From Streptosporangium violaceochromogenes (lineage in GTDB: Bacteria > Actinomycetota > Actinomycetes > Streptosporangiales > Streptosporangiaceae), in NCBI RefSeq assembly GCF_014654615.1, contig NZ_BNBB01000028.1, positions 1 through 64,000 on the forward strand: 64,000 bases of DNA, in the 5' to 3' direction. Positions 8,550-18,047 of this stretch are shown in pieces. The notes under the pieces are model-generated. The model worked only from the letters and a program-made list of their open reading frames with translations, made no database searches and was not told where the DNA came from. The stretch's first letter is position 1; every line of letters begins with the position of its first letter. The position numbers and the translations under genes were made by a program.

Positions 8550-9542
8550 ATGCCCGCCCACAGCGGTTATCCGATCGTCGAAGAGCGCGCTCTTCGGCCT
8601 CCCCGGCGGCGCCTGGGGATATTCGCCCGTCGAGACCCCGACGAGCTTCCCGCGACCCCCGTGGGAACCGTCCTCGTCTTCGCACTGAACGGGGAGTACA
8701 AGGCCTACACCGAGGGCCGGCATCTGCGGGGATCCGAGGAGGCCGTCGTGAAGGCCGGTTCGGTGAGCGTCGTCTACATGCGCAGCCGTCAGTTCACCCT
8801 CACCGTCGAGATCCCCTCACGGGACATGGGCTACCCCTTCCAGGTGCGGGTGACCTTCACCTGCAGGGTGACCGACCCGGAGGCGGTCGTGGCCGCGGGG
8901 GTCGAGGACGCCGCGGGCATCCTGGCCAACCACCTCCGCAACGACGCGCACCTGATGCGGCTCGGCGCGACCCGGCCGGTCGAGGAGGTACACCGCCTGT
9001 CGGGCGAGGTCGTCAATCGGGTCCGGGCCTACCTGGAGTTCTGCCCGTGCCGGATCGACGGGCTTGAGGTCACCCTGGTCAATGTCGCGCTCCTGCCTCC
9101 CCATGACATCCTCGTCCACGGCCAGCGGCTCAAGCAGCTCACGTGGGACAGGGAGAGCAAGGAGCTGAGGTGGGCGATCGAGAACCGGGACGTGGCACGG
9201 ATCGAGGAGATCTTCAAGCGTGGCGCGGAGGCCGCCACGGCGTTCGGCGTCAGCCGGGAGCAGGTGCTGATGACCGACGCCGTCGGTATCGTCCGCGAGT
9301 CACGGGACCAGCGGATGAAGGCCCTGTCAGAGCTGATCGATCACATGCCGGAGGGGGCACTGGACTTTCTCCCCGTCGACACCTACACCCTCATCAAGAA
9401 GGCCCTGACCTCGGTCGTCGGGGACACCCCCTTCGTCGAGATCCCTCAGGACGCCGAACGGCCCGCGCTCGGCGAAGGCGAGGCGCGCGGCAAGGACGCC
9501 GGAGGCCCGCGCAGGGTGGGGCTGGAGGACCTCGATGAGTGA
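8550..9542 (+). CDS. Band-7/SPFH-like protein (cassette copy 1)
   Basis: 330 residues, starting at the ATG 5 bases after a CAAGGAGA ribosome-binding site. The N-terminus GYPIVEERALRPPRRRLG matches NYPIIEQRKLNPVPRRLRG of the copy 2 protein. Residues about 35-190 look like a beta-rich SPFH/band-7 domain (VRVTFTCRVTDPEAVVAAG), followed by a helical charged segment (KQLTWDRESKELRWAIENRD). There is no clear transmembrane segment, so it may associate with the DUF4407-like membrane protein next door, with which it overlaps by 8 bases. SPFH proteins usually form membrane-associated rings. The SPFH assignment is by pattern and is moderate. Confidence 0.6.
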   Translation: MPAHSGYPIVEERALRPPRRRLGIFARRDPDELPATPVGTVLVFALNGEYKAYTEGRHLRGSEEAVVKAGSVSVVYMRSRQFTLTVEIPSRDMGYPFQVRVTFTCRVTDPEAVVAAGVEDAAGILANHLRNDAHLMRLGATRPVEEVHRLSGEVVNRVRAYLEFCPCRIDGLEVTLVNVALLPPHDILVHGQRLKQLTWDRESKELRWAIENRDVARIEEIFKRGAEAATAFGVSREQVLMTDAVGIVRESRDQRMKALSELIDHMPEGALDFLPVDTYTLIKKALTSVVGDTPFVEIPQDAERPALGEGEARGKDAGGPRRVGLEDLDE

Positions 9543-10887
9543 CCTCCCCCCGCGTGTCTCCCTCGCGGAACGGCTTGAGCTGGGCAGGCGGCTGCGGGCC
9601 CTGGCGGGGGCCAACGAGGAGATCCTCGACCAGGTGCCGCTTGAGCGGACCCGTTACGTCGGTCTCGGCGGTGTGGTGCTGGGCACGTCGGTCGTCGCCG
9701 CGGTCTCGATGTGGTTCGCGCTGAGCCAGGTCCTGGGCGGCGCCCACATCGGGCTGGTCGTCCCGTCGGGCATCTGGCTGCTCATCGTGCTCAACCTCGA
9801 CCGGTGGCTCGTGTCGACGGTGACCAGCATCTGGCAGCAACGGCTCATGCTGCTGATCCCCCGGCTGCTCGTCGCGGCGGTGCTGGGCTTCATCATCGCC
9901 GAACCCCTGGTCCTGAGGGTGTTCGAGACCGCTCTGGTCCAGCACGTCGTCGACGAACGGCAGGCCGCCCTGAACAGGGAGCGGGACCTGCTGCTGAAAT
10001 GCAACCCGCAGGTTCCGGTCAAGCCGGTGGACGAACGCGGATGCGACGACGCCAAGCTGCTGGCCTCGGGCGCCGAGGCCGAAAGAGCCAGGCTGAACAG
10101 GCTGGAGAGCGATGCCGGCACGCTGCGGAGGCGGATCCGGGACGACAGGGCACGGTATGAGCGCCTGCTCGACCAGGCGACCTCGGAGTGCGCCGGGCGC
10201 AAGACCGAGGGGACGAGTGGCGACCGGGGCATGGGTCCGCTGTGCGGGCGGCTTGACCGGGCGGCGAAGACGTTCATGGCCCAGAGCGGCCTGACGGACA
10301 ACCAGCGCGAGCTCCAGGCCCTGGAGGCCCGGATCTCCTCGCTGCGCGGCCCCCTGGCCGACAGGCAGGCCGACTACCGGCGGCGGATCGAGACGAGGAT
10401 TCAGGAGCGGCTGTCCACGCTGCCCGGCAAGGGCGACCCCGTCGGCCTCCTGGAGCGCATGCGGGCCCTGCACGAGATCACCGTGGACAACCCCTACCTG
10501 TTCACGGCGAGCTGGCTGTTCCGGATCTTCCTGATCCTCATCGACTGCCTTCCCGTTCTCGTCAAGCTCATGGGAGGCACGACCGCCTACGACCGCATGG
10601 TGGACCAGGCGACGCGGACGCGGGAGAAGGTGCACGAGAAGCGTCTTCAGCTCACCACGGACGCGCGGATAGGCGAGCTCGAACTGCGGGCCTACCGGGA
10701 GACGGAGGAACGTCGCAGGCGGCGCCAGGAGATCGACGTCGCCGGAAAGGGGGCCGACGCCGAGGCGCGGAGCACCGTGGAGCGGATGGTCAGGCTGCGG
10801 ACCGAGGAGCTGGGCCGCCAGGCCGGGGCCGAGGAGCGGATCAACGGCTCGCCCCCGGACACCGGCATGACGACGTCCTTTCGGTGA
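9535..10887 (+). CDS. DUF4407-like membrane protein (cassette copy 1)
   Basis: 450 residues. Three membrane helices lie in the first third (YVGLGGVVLGTSVVAAVSMWFAL; a helix ending IVLNLDRWLV; LLVAAVLGFIIAEPLVLRVF). A long soluble Arg/Glu-rich coiled-coil region with a few cysteines follows, then a fourth membrane segment near residue 325 (SWLFRIFLILIDCLPVLVKLM), then a charged C-terminal tail. This is the DUF4407 layout. NLDRWL, IAEPLV and the D-C-x-PVL-x-KL block are shared with the copy 2 protein. It is the last gene of the cassette and probably its membrane component. The function of DUF4407 is not established. Confidence 0.8.
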   Translation: MSDLPPRVSLAERLELGRRLRALAGANEEILDQVPLERTRYVGLGGVVLGTSVVAAVSMWFALSQVLGGAHIGLVVPSGIWLLIVLNLDRWLVSTVTSIWQQRLMLLIPRLLVAAVLGFIIAEPLVLRVFETALVQHVVDERQAALNRERDLLLKCNPQVPVKPVDERGCDDAKLLASGAEAERARLNRLESDAGTLRRRIRDDRARYERLLDQATSECAGRKTEGTSGDRGMGPLCGRLDRAAKTFMAQSGLTDNQRELQALEARISSLRGPLADRQADYRRRIETRIQERLSTLPGKGDPVGLLERMRALHEITVDNPYLFTASWLFRIFLILIDCLPVLVKLMGGTTAYDRMVDQATRTREKVHEKRLQLTTDARIGELELRAYRETEERRRRRQEIDVAGKGADAEARSTVERMVRLRTEELGRQAGAEERINGSPPDTGMTTSFR

Positions 10888-10999
10888 CGGTTCCCGGGTT
10901 CTCCTCGGCGTTCTCTCCCCCCGGGACCGGGTCCGGGACGGTGTGGTCGAAAAGCGGGCCGGGCGTACCGTCCGGTTTCCGGGGGAGGCCGCCGGCCTC

Positions 11000-11884
11000 T
11001 CAGCTTCCGGGGACGCCGTTGACTGACTCGTGGGGGGCCTCGTTGGCGGACTCGCGGGGGGCCTCGCCGTACATCGCGTCGTGCTGCCTGCGGGGGGAGC
11101 AGACCGAGGCGGAGGGGCACGCGCAGCGGCGGCCGCCCTCGTCGAGGCGGACCACGACCGAGTCCGAGGGGACGTTGCGTCCCACGACGGTGCCGGGCCC
11201 CTCGGAGGTGTCCACCTTCGTGCCGTTGCGGGGCATCTTCCGTTGCGCGTCGAGGTAAAGAGGGTGCTCGTATTTGAGGCAGCACATGAGCCGCCCGCAC
11301 GCCCCGGCGATGCGCATCGGGTTCACCGGCAGATCCTGATCCTTGGCCATGCGCACCGAGACCGGCTCGAAATCCTTGAGGAACGTCGCGCAGCACAGGT
11401 CACGGCCGCACGGGCCGATGCCGCCCTGCAGACGCGCCTCGTCGCGGGGGCCGATCTGGCGCAGCTCCACCCGGGCGCGCAGATTACGGGCCAGATCGCG
11501 GACGAGGGCGCGGAAGTCGACCCGCTGGGGGGCGGAGAAGTAGACCGTGTAGACGTTGTCGGAGTCGAGGTAGTCGACTCCGACGACCTTCATGGGCAGC
11601 GCGTGCCGTCTGATCAGGCGCTTGGAGACGCTGCGGGCCTCGGCGCGCCGCCGTCTGTTGCCCTCGTCCCGGGCCAGGTGCTCCTCGCCGGCGATGCCCT
11701 GGCACACCGGGAGCCCGCCGATCTCCTCGCTCGTCCACTGCGGCGCCCAGACGCACTCGGCCACCTCGGGCCCGGCGTCGGTCGGCACCAGTACCCTGTC
11801 GCCGATCCTGGGGCTGTGCTCACCTGGATCCAGGTAGTAAAGCCGCCCGTAACGGGTGAAGCTCACGGCCATGATCATGCTCAT
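11000..11884 (-). CDS. PSP1/RicT (YaaT)-family protein
   Basis: 294 residues from the ATG at 11884, chosen for its GGAG five bases upstream. The conserved PSP1 region carries GGIGPCGRDLCCATFL and AGACGRLMCCLKYEHPLY, the cysteine clusters that in the Bacillus RicT/YaaT complex bind Fe-S. In Bacillus this family works in RNA maturation and phosphorelay control, and the gene often sits near holB and tmk, as it does here. The C-terminal tail after about residue 255 (cysteine and proline-rich, then Glu/Ser) is not conserved. The homology is clear; the actinomycete role is inferred. Confidence 0.85.
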   Translation of the reverse strand: MSMIMAVSFTRYGRLYYLDPGEHSPRIGDRVLVPTDAGPEVAECVWAPQWTSEEIGGLPVCQGIAGEEHLARDEGNRRRRAEARSVSKRLIRRHALPMKVVGVDYLDSDNVYTVYFSAPQRVDFRALVRDLARNLRARVELRQIGPRDEARLQGGIGPCGRDLCCATFLKDFEPVSVRMAKDQDLPVNPMRIAGACGRLMCCLKYEHPLYLDAQRKMPRNGTKVDTSEGPGTVVGRNVPSDSVVVRLDEGGRRCACPSASVCSPRRQHDAMYGEAPRESANEAPHESVNGVPGS

Positions 11885-12304
11885 AGGGCTCCAAGGCTGC
11901 TGGGGGACGGCTGCCCACGACGCCACCCTACGCGCCGGGGCCGTCCCCGTGGGGCCCCGGCACGATCGGTCTCACCTTCCCTGCCGGGTCACCGCGCCCC
12001 GGCCGGCGCTTCCCCACCCCCGCCGCCCCCCGGCCGAGCCCAAGGACCTTCCCTGGCGGGTCCAAGGGCTCAAAGGACGGGCCCGCGGAACCGGCCTTCT
12101 CAGCACCCAGGCAGGATGAACCTCGCGAGGGGCACCGGGCACCTCGGGTCGATCACGTTCGAGACCCCCGGCATCTTCTCCGCGGCTTCGACGATCACCG
12201 CCTTCTCCGGCGGCGCACAGGATTCACCGCACGAGGCTCAGACCATGGGGGTCGGACGAGGCCCGGCCCATGAGGTTCACCGCACAAGGTTCGGAGCACC
12301 AGGT
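11885..12304. other. Intergenic region, 420 bp
   Basis: No gene is supported. Around 12225-12315 there are loose repeats of a TTCACCGCAC/AGGTTC-type unit leading into the 3' end of the glycosyltransferase gene. They could be terminator debris; nothing else is seen. Confidence 0.4.
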
Positions 12305-13459
12305 TCACCTCGTGAGTTCGGCGAAGGACCTCTCCCAGCGGTCCGCGATCTTGGAGATGTCGTAGTCGCCGGCCCTTTCGAGGGCGTTGGCCGCCATCCG
12401 GCGCCGTCCCTCGTCGTCGTCGATCATCTGGAGCAGGCCCGCGGCGAGGGCGTCGACGTCGTCGGGCGGGACCAGCAGCCCGTCGTGGCCGGAGGTGATG
12501 ATCTCGCGGGGACCGCGCGGGCAGTCGAAGCTCACCACCGGCACCCCGCAGGCGAACGCCTCGATGATCGTCATGCCGAAGCCCTCGAACCGTGAGCTGA
12601 CCACGTGGATCGAGGACTTGGCGAGCTCTCCCTCGATGTCGCCGGTCGGGCCCATGAACGTGACGTTGTTGTGCAGCCGCAGCCGGACGGACAGCTTGAT
12701 CAGTTTGTCGGAGACGCGGCCTTCGCCGTAGATCCGCAGCTTCCAGTCCGGCCGCTTCTCGACGACCTTGGCGAACGCCTTCAGCAGCCGGTCGTACCCC
12801 TTGACCGGCACCAGCCGCCCGGCGGCCAGCACGATGCGGTTCTCCTGCCGGGAGCGGGGGCGGGGTCCTCCGGCGAGGCCGTTGCCGATGGTGAACACCC
12901 GCGTCGGCGCCCCGTCGAGCATGGTCCGGTAGTCGAGCTCGTCGGCCTCGGTAAGGGTGATCACCGCGTCCAGCCTGGGGTACCACCGCCGGATCTCCTC
13001 GAAGATGCCGGGCTGGTGGGCCGCGAAGTGCAGGTGCTCCTGGGCGATGGTCACGACCCTCCTGCGGGCGAACCGGGCGGCCATGATGTTCAGCCCGGCC
13101 CGTGTGGTGACCAGCACATCGGTGCGGAGCCGTTGCAGTTCCCGCTTGAGCACCTCGTCGCTCCACGCGGAGAAGGAGGCGTAGGCGCGCTCCTCCGGGT
13201 GGATCAGCGTGCTCTCCCGCGCGCTCAGCCGCTCGGCCCTCTTGGTGTACGGCCAGCGGACCCGGGCCCCCGGCCGCAGATCCACCAGCGGCCGGAGCCC
13301 GACCTTCGGCCCCAGCGGCAGGAAGGGGTGGTCGGCGTGCCGGAAGACGCTGATCACCTCGACCTCGTGCCGTTTGGACATCTCGGTGGCGAGATCGAAG
13401 GTGGCCCGGATCGTGCCGCCCATGCCGTAGGCGTTGAGGATCAGGAAGGAGACCTTCAC
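12305..13459 (-). CDS. GT4-type glycosyltransferase
   Basis: 384 residues. The N-terminal GT-B domain starts KVSFLILNAYGMGGTIRATFDLA, with the nucleotide-sugar glycosyltransferase family 1/4 layout. The C-terminal domain has VLAAGRLVPVKGYDRLLKAFAKV and the SRFEGFGMTIIEAFACGVPVV acceptor and nucleotide-binding stretch with the E-x7-E motif. It would transfer a sugar from an NDP-sugar to a surface polymer or glycolipid; acceptor unknown. The ATG overlaps the previous gene on the same strand by four bases (ATGA), so the two are cotranscribed. Confidence 0.9.
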   Translation of the reverse strand: MKVSFLILNAYGMGGTIRATFDLATEMSKRHEVEVISVFRHADHPFLPLGPKVGLRPLVDLRPGARVRWPYTKRAERLSARESTLIHPEERAYASFSAWSDEVLKRELQRLRTDVLVTTRAGLNIMAARFARRRVVTIAQEHLHFAAHQPGIFEEIRRWYPRLDAVITLTEADELDYRTMLDGAPTRVFTIGNGLAGGPRPRSRQENRIVLAAGRLVPVKGYDRLLKAFAKVVEKRPDWKLRIYGEGRVSDKLIKLSVRLRLHNNVTFMGPTGDIEGELAKSSIHVVSSRFEGFGMTIIEAFACGVPVVSFDCPRGPREIITSGHDGLLVPPDDVDALAAGLLQMIDDDEGRRRMAANALERAGDYDISKIADRWERSFAELTR

Positions 13460-14184
13460 GTGCTCTCCCCCTCGGAGGTGAGGGCGACGGCCAGACTGTC
13501 GCTCTCGGTGTAGTACGGACGGACCCGCACCCGGCCCACGTACTGCGCGGGGAAACGCACCTTGCCCTTCTTGTCGGTGATGTCGTCGAGGCGGGTCGCG
13601 AGCACCAGCCGCCGCCCGGCGATCTCCGCGTGGAGGTCCCAGAAGACCCGCCGTCTCACCTGCACCTCGGCCAGCGGCGCGATGCGGACGCTTCCCTCGA
13701 AACGCCGCCCGTGGAAGGTCGCCGGGCCGCTCACCGGTTCCGGCCCTTTCCTGGCCACGGCCACGAGCCGGGCCGCCCCCTCGATCGGCTCGCCGTACGC
13801 GATCACTCCCCGGACCCCGATCAGGCCGTCGTCGGACAGGACACCGGTCACCTCGACGTACGGTTCGACCTCCCGGACGGCCAGGGCGAGAATCCCCGCC
13901 GTGGTACGGAACGCCCTGATCTCGCGGGTCCGGAGGGTCTCGGCGTAGGCGAGCAGCCCGTCCAGGGAGAACCCGGGGTCGTCGGTGGCCAGCGGCTCAC
14001 CGCGGTGGGAGGCCGTCCAGATCCCCAGGCGCAGACCGGTGAGGTCGACGCCCCGCCGTTCCTCTCCGGTTTCGACGTGCCTCAGGACGATCTCGTCGTC
14101 GTCCTGTCCCGGCCACTCGACCCTGAGCGTGTCGTCGGCGTCCACACGGCTGGTGACGGCCCGCCTGCCCCCTGCTGTCGTCAC
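13456..14184 (-). CDS. Hypothetical protein coupled to a glycosyltransferase
   Basis: About 242 residues, not recognised. It appears mostly beta-strand: repeated short acidic and basic strands such as YVEVTGVLSDDGLIGVRGV, RRVFWDLHAEIAGRRLVLATR and VRVRPYYTESDSLAVALTS. There is no signal peptide or membrane helix. It runs directly into the glycosyltransferase gene with a 4-base overlap, so the two probably act together in surface glycan synthesis. The GTG at 14184 has GGAG upstream; an earlier TTG at 14211 is possible. Confidence 0.7.
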   Translation of the reverse strand: MTTAGGRRAVTSRVDADDTLRVEWPGQDDDEIVLRHVETGEERRGVDLTGLRLGIWTASHRGEPLATDDPGFSLDGLLAYAETLRTREIRAFRTTAGILALAVREVEPYVEVTGVLSDDGLIGVRGVIAYGEPIEGAARLVAVARKGPEPVSGPATFHGRRFEGSVRIAPLAEVQVRRRVFWDLHAEIAGRRLVLATRLDDITDKKGKVRFPAQYVGRVRVRPYYTESDSLAVALTSEGEST

Positions 14185-14488
14185 TCCTCGCCGCACTCCT
14201 ATGCTGGCCAAACGTCCCCCGGTCCTCTCCGCTCATCCCCATAGAGCAGGACACTGTTGGATGGATTTATAACAAATGTTGAAATTTGCTGTGGATTCTA
14301 ACGATCCACTCCCATTCTTTGAGGGGCGATAGCCAGGAATGGTTCCATTTGGTGAGTAATCAGTGAGTGATATGACACCTGATGAGGACTTCCATACCTC
14401 TCACCAGCGGATACGCGGCGCGGACCCGTGGCGGGACCGCCGGCCACAAACGATCATCAAAGCCGGAGGCGGGGGCGGAGAGCCCCGG
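14185..14488. other. AT-rich intergenic region
   Basis: About 300 bp with a markedly AT-rich centre (14260-14400). It lies upstream of the 13456-14184 gene and downstream of holB, so it probably holds that gene's promoter. No further element is assigned. Confidence 0.5.
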
Positions 14489-15670
14489 TCAGAACCCGGG
14501 CCTCCACAGCGAGAGGGCCATCGCCTCCACCGCTATCTGCGGGTTGACGTTGGCCGCCAGCCTCGCCCGGCAGCGCATGATCGCGTCGATCCCGCGCAGG
14601 ATGTCCTCCGGGCTCAGGGAGGCGGCCAGGCGCTCCAGATCGGCCCGGTGGTCCTCGTTCGCCAGTTCCACGGACGCGCCGAACCGCACGGCCAGCACAT
14701 CGCGGTAGAACGCCACCAGATCCAGCAGAGCCCCGTCGATGACGTCGCGCTTGGTACGGGTCGCCCGGGACTTCTGCCGCTCCTCCAATTCCTTGAGCGC
14801 CCCGGCGCCGCCCCGGATCAGCCCCCGGTTGAGCCCCTTGCCCGAGGAGCCCTCGCCGTAGACCTTCCTCAGTTCGGCGGTCTCGGATTCGTTGAGCGCC
14901 GAGGTGACCGCGGCGGCCTCCTCCTCCGCGGTCTTGACCAGCCGCTCGGCGGCCGTCACGCACTCGGCGACGCCGGTGAGTGAGGCGGGGATGGACAGCA
15001 CGGCGTCGCGGCGCCTGCGGGCCTCCTCGTCCAGAGCGAGCCGGCGGGCACGGTCGATGTGCCCCTGAGCCGCCCTGGCGGCGAACTCCGCCGTCTCCGG
15101 CGGAATGTTCTCCCGGGTCGCCAGCATGTGGGCGACGGCGGCGGCGGGCGGGGTGACGAGCGTGACCACCCGGCAGCGGGACCTGATGGTGATCATCATG
15201 TCGTCGGGGGAGGGCGCGCAGAGCAGCCAGACCGTCCGGGGTGGCGGCTCCTCGATCGCCTTGAGCAGCGCGTTGGAGGCGCCCTCCGTGGCACGGTCGG
15301 CGTTCTCGAACAGCACGACGCGCCAGCGGCCCAGGGCCGGTGCGCCTGCCGCGCGGAGAATGAGCCTGCGGGTGTCCTTGACGCCGTAGGAGAGCCCCTG
15401 CGGGCGGACGACCTCCAGGTCAGGGTGAGAGCCGACCGTCACCTGGTGGCACATGTCGCAGTGGCCGCACCCCTGGTCGGCGCAGAACAGCGCGGCGGCG
15501 AACGCGCGGGCGGCCTCCTCCCTGCCGGACCCCGGCGGCCCGGTGAACAGCCAGGCGTGGGTCATCCCGGTCCCGCTCCCGCCGGCCAGCAGCTCGGCCC
15601 CCGCCGCCGAGGCCCTGCGGAGCGTTACCGCCGCCCGCTCCTGCCCCACGAGGTCATCGAAGACTCCCAC
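14489..15670 (-). CDS. holB: DNA polymerase III subunit delta'
   Basis: 393 residues. AAA+ clamp-loader subunit: VFDDLVGQERAAVTLRRA, P-loop-like LFTGPPGSGREEAARAFA, zinc-binding CADQGCGHCDMCHQV, and VLFENADRATEGASNALLKAIEEPPPRTVWLLCA in the Walker B/SRC-proximal region. With gamma/tau and delta it loads the beta clamp during replication. The P-loop Lys is Arg, as usual for delta', which does not hydrolyse ATP. It lies directly downstream of the MFS-Tmk gene, the usual tmk-holB pairing. Confidence 0.93.
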   Translation of the reverse strand: MGVFDDLVGQERAAVTLRRASAAGAELLAGGSGTGMTHAWLFTGPPGSGREEAARAFAAALFCADQGCGHCDMCHQVTVGSHPDLEVVRPQGLSYGVKDTRRLILRAAGAPALGRWRVVLFENADRATEGASNALLKAIEEPPPRTVWLLCAPSPDDMMITIRSRCRVVTLVTPPAAAVAHMLATRENIPPETAEFAARAAQGHIDRARRLALDEEARRRRDAVLSIPASLTGVAECVTAAERLVKTAEEEAAAVTSALNESETAELRKVYGEGSSGKGLNRGLIRGGAGALKELEERQKSRATRTKRDVIDGALLDLVAFYRDVLAVRFGASVELANEDHRADLERLAASLSPEDILRGIDAIMRCRARLAANVNPQIAVEAMALSLWRPGF

Positions 15671-15691
15671 GCTGTCAACCTACCGCCGCGA

Positions 15692-17755
15692 TCAGTCACG
15701 GATGACCGGGATGGTGCCGGTGGCGTCCTCCGACTCCCGCGGCACCGGGTCGGGCAGGACCTCGCGCATCCGGTCGTGGATGAGCCGGGAGATCTCCTCC
15801 TGGGAGAGCGTGCCGTCGACCACCAGATAGCGGTCGGGGGCGGCGGCGGCCAGCGCGCGGAACTCGCGGCGCACCCGCTCGTGGAACTCCAGCGGCTCGG
15901 ACTCGATCCGGTCGACGGCCCCGCCGAGCCGGGCCAGGCCCACGGAGGGCGGGGTGTCGATGAGCACGGTCAGGTCGGGCACGAGCCCGCCGGTGGCCCA
16001 GCCGTTGATCTTCGCCACGTCGCCCGGGTCCAGGGACCGGCCCGCGCCCTGATAGGCCAGCGACGAGTCGACGTAGCGGTCGGAGATCACCAGCGAGCCC
16101 CGGTACAGGGCCGGACGGATGATCTTCTCCACGTGCTCGGCCCGGTCCGCCGCGTACAGCAGCGCCTCGGACTTGGCCGACAGCCCCTGGTGCACGGCGT
16201 CGAGCAGGATCGCGCGCAGGCGCATCCCGACCTTGGTCGAGCCGGGCTCCCGGGTCTGCACGACGTCGAACCCCTGGTCGCGGAGCCAGATCGCCAGCAG
16301 CCGGGACTGGGTGGTCTTGCCCGACCCCTCACCGCCCTCGAAGGCGACGAACATCCCGCGCGGCTGCTCGGCCTCCTCCGGCGCGAACCGCTCGCCGCGC
16401 ACCGCGGAGAGCAGGTCGGCGAGGATCGGAACCCCCCTGCGGTCGTCCATGTGCCGCAGGGCGAGGAAGCCGACGATCACCGCGAGCAGCGCGCCGATCA
16501 GCAGCACCAGGTTGGAGCCGTCGAACACGTAGACCGTCTCCCGCCGGACCGTGACCTCGTGCCTGCCGAACAGGCCGGCCAGCGTCGGCGCGACCGCCAC
16601 GACCAGCAGCAGCGTGACCCGGGCGAGCGACTGCAGGAAGGAGAACGTACGGCCGCGCAGCCTGTCCTCCACCTCCAGCCCGATCATGGTGTAGCCGATG
16701 ATCCAGGCGATGCCCGCGCACGCCCCGAGGAGCACGGTGAGCATGACGACGATCACCAGGTTGTGCACGACCGCGATCGCCGCGAGCACCACCCCGGCCA
16801 CGAGGATCGACAGCCCGAACAGCCGGCGCCGGGAGAGCTCCCGCAGCAGCCGGGGCCCGAAGAACATGCCCGAGGCCATACCGACGAAGACCGCCCCGAA
16901 CACCACGCCGTAGGCGGCGTCCCCGCCCCCCAGCGCCTGCACGTACAGCTTGGCCACGCCGACCACCGCGCCGCCGGCCGCGAACGCGCCGAGCATGCCG
17001 ATGATCAGGCCCCGGACCAGCCGGTCACCGCCGACGAACCGCCAGCCGTCGACGATCTGGCGCAGCACCGACGGCGTGGAGACCGCGGCCTCGGCGTGGG
17101 CCTTCGGGATGTCCCTGAGGGTGAAGATGATCACGGCGGACACCAGGTAGGCGAGGGCGTTGATGAACAGCGCCAGGTAGGTGTCGCGCGCGGCGAGGTA
17201 CGGGATGAAGGTGCTCAGGGCGTCGTCGGCGATCGACAGCACGGCGAACAGCAGCGCGGCGATCGGGGCCGTGCCGTACGTGACCAGGAGGTTGAGCTGG
17301 TTGGCCTCCTCCAGCCGCTCCTTGGGCACCAGGTTCGGCACGGTGGCGTCCTTGGCCGGCACCCAGAAGAGATTGACGCACTCGACCAGGAACGTGGCGA
17401 TGATCACCCACTGGTAGACGCCGACCAGCGGGATCGACAGGACCAGCGCGAAACGCGCCAGGTCGGCGCAGACCATCGTCAGCCTGCGGTCGAACCGGTC
17501 GGCGAACGCCCCGGCGAGCGGGCCCAGCAGGACCGCCGGCAGCATCTTGGCGACGAAGACGCCGCCGATGGCCAGGCTCTGGGCCTTGTACCCCGCGCCC
17601 GCGGTGAGGTTCCCCGCCAGGGCGGTCAACGCGATGATGTTGAGCCAGTCTCCGAGGCTGCACACCGACATGGCCGTCCACAGCTTGCGGAACGGGGCGT
17701 TGGCCAGCACGTGGGGGGGCTTGCGGCGCGCGGTGTTCCGGCCAGGGGTGGTCAT
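15692..17755 (-). CDS. tmk: MFS transporter fused to thymidylate kinase
   Basis: 687 residues from the ATG at 17755. The first 440 or so are a 12-helix major facilitator module (NAPFRKLWTAMSVCSLGDWLN, LGPLAGAFADRFDRRLTM). The C-terminal 215 are thymidylate kinase: FVAFEGGEGSGKTTQSRLL P-loop, REPGSTKVGMRLR, SEALLYAADRAEHV and ISDRYVDSSLAYQG. The kinase makes dTDP from dTMP. Fusion to a transporter is known in actinomycetes; transport substrate unknown. It is cotranscribed with holB, with a gap of about 20 bp. Confidence 0.93.
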   Translation of the reverse strand: MTTPGRNTARRKPPHVLANAPFRKLWTAMSVCSLGDWLNIIALTALAGNLTAGAGYKAQSLAIGGVFVAKMLPAVLLGPLAGAFADRFDRRLTMVCADLARFALVLSIPLVGVYQWVIIATFLVECVNLFWVPAKDATVPNLVPKERLEEANQLNLLVTYGTAPIAALLFAVLSIADDALSTFIPYLAARDTYLALFINALAYLVSAVIIFTLRDIPKAHAEAAVSTPSVLRQIVDGWRFVGGDRLVRGLIIGMLGAFAAGGAVVGVAKLYVQALGGGDAAYGVVFGAVFVGMASGMFFGPRLLRELSRRRLFGLSILVAGVVLAAIAVVHNLVIVVMLTVLLGACAGIAWIIGYTMIGLEVEDRLRGRTFSFLQSLARVTLLLVVAVAPTLAGLFGRHEVTVRRETVYVFDGSNLVLLIGALLAVIVGFLALRHMDDRRGVPILADLLSAVRGERFAPEEAEQPRGMFVAFEGGEGSGKTTQSRLLAIWLRDQGFDVVQTREPGSTKVGMRLRAILLDAVHQGLSAKSEALLYAADRAEHVEKIIRPALYRGSLVISDRYVDSSLAYQGAGRSLDPGDVAKINGWATGGLVPDLTVLIDTPPSVGLARLGGAVDRIESEPLEFHERVRREFRALAAAAPDRYLVVDGTLSQEEISRLIHDRMREVLPDPVPRESEDATGTIPVIRD

Positions 17756-17985
17756 GATGTCAGCGTATCCAGGTGCTCGCCGGGCGGGGGAGGCATGGGC
17801 CCGGCCGGGCGTGCCCGGCGGCCGTCGCATGAGAGTAATGCCTGCGGCCGCTCTCTCGCACCGGGCGTCCGGGAAAAGAAGCCCCGGCGACGGTGTTTTC
17901 AGAATTTTCCATGACAGAGGCCCCCAAGGCCACCGAGAAGCCCCCGGAAGGCCCCCAGAAGGCCCCGGAAGGCGAGGGGCGGGCC

Positions 17986-18010
17986 CCCGGCGGGGGTTTT
18001 ACCCGCCGGG
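17986..18010. terminator. Hairpin downstream of topA
   Basis: CCCGGCGGG (17986-17994) pairs with CCCGCCGGG (18002-18010) around a GGTTTTA loop. It lies 38 bp beyond the topA stop in the otherwise empty 17756-18047 gap, which also has G/C-rich AAGGCCCC-like repeats. Confidence 0.55.
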
Positions 18011-18047
18011 CCCACGACCACGCCGTCAGGCCTTGGCCTCGGCCCCG

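Noticed and set aside
15059..17914. Very long open frame opposite the MFS-Tmk and holB genes
   Set aside because: Low-complexity Arg/Gly/Pro/His-rich translation with no motifs, antisense to clearly conserved genes; a high-GC shadow frame.
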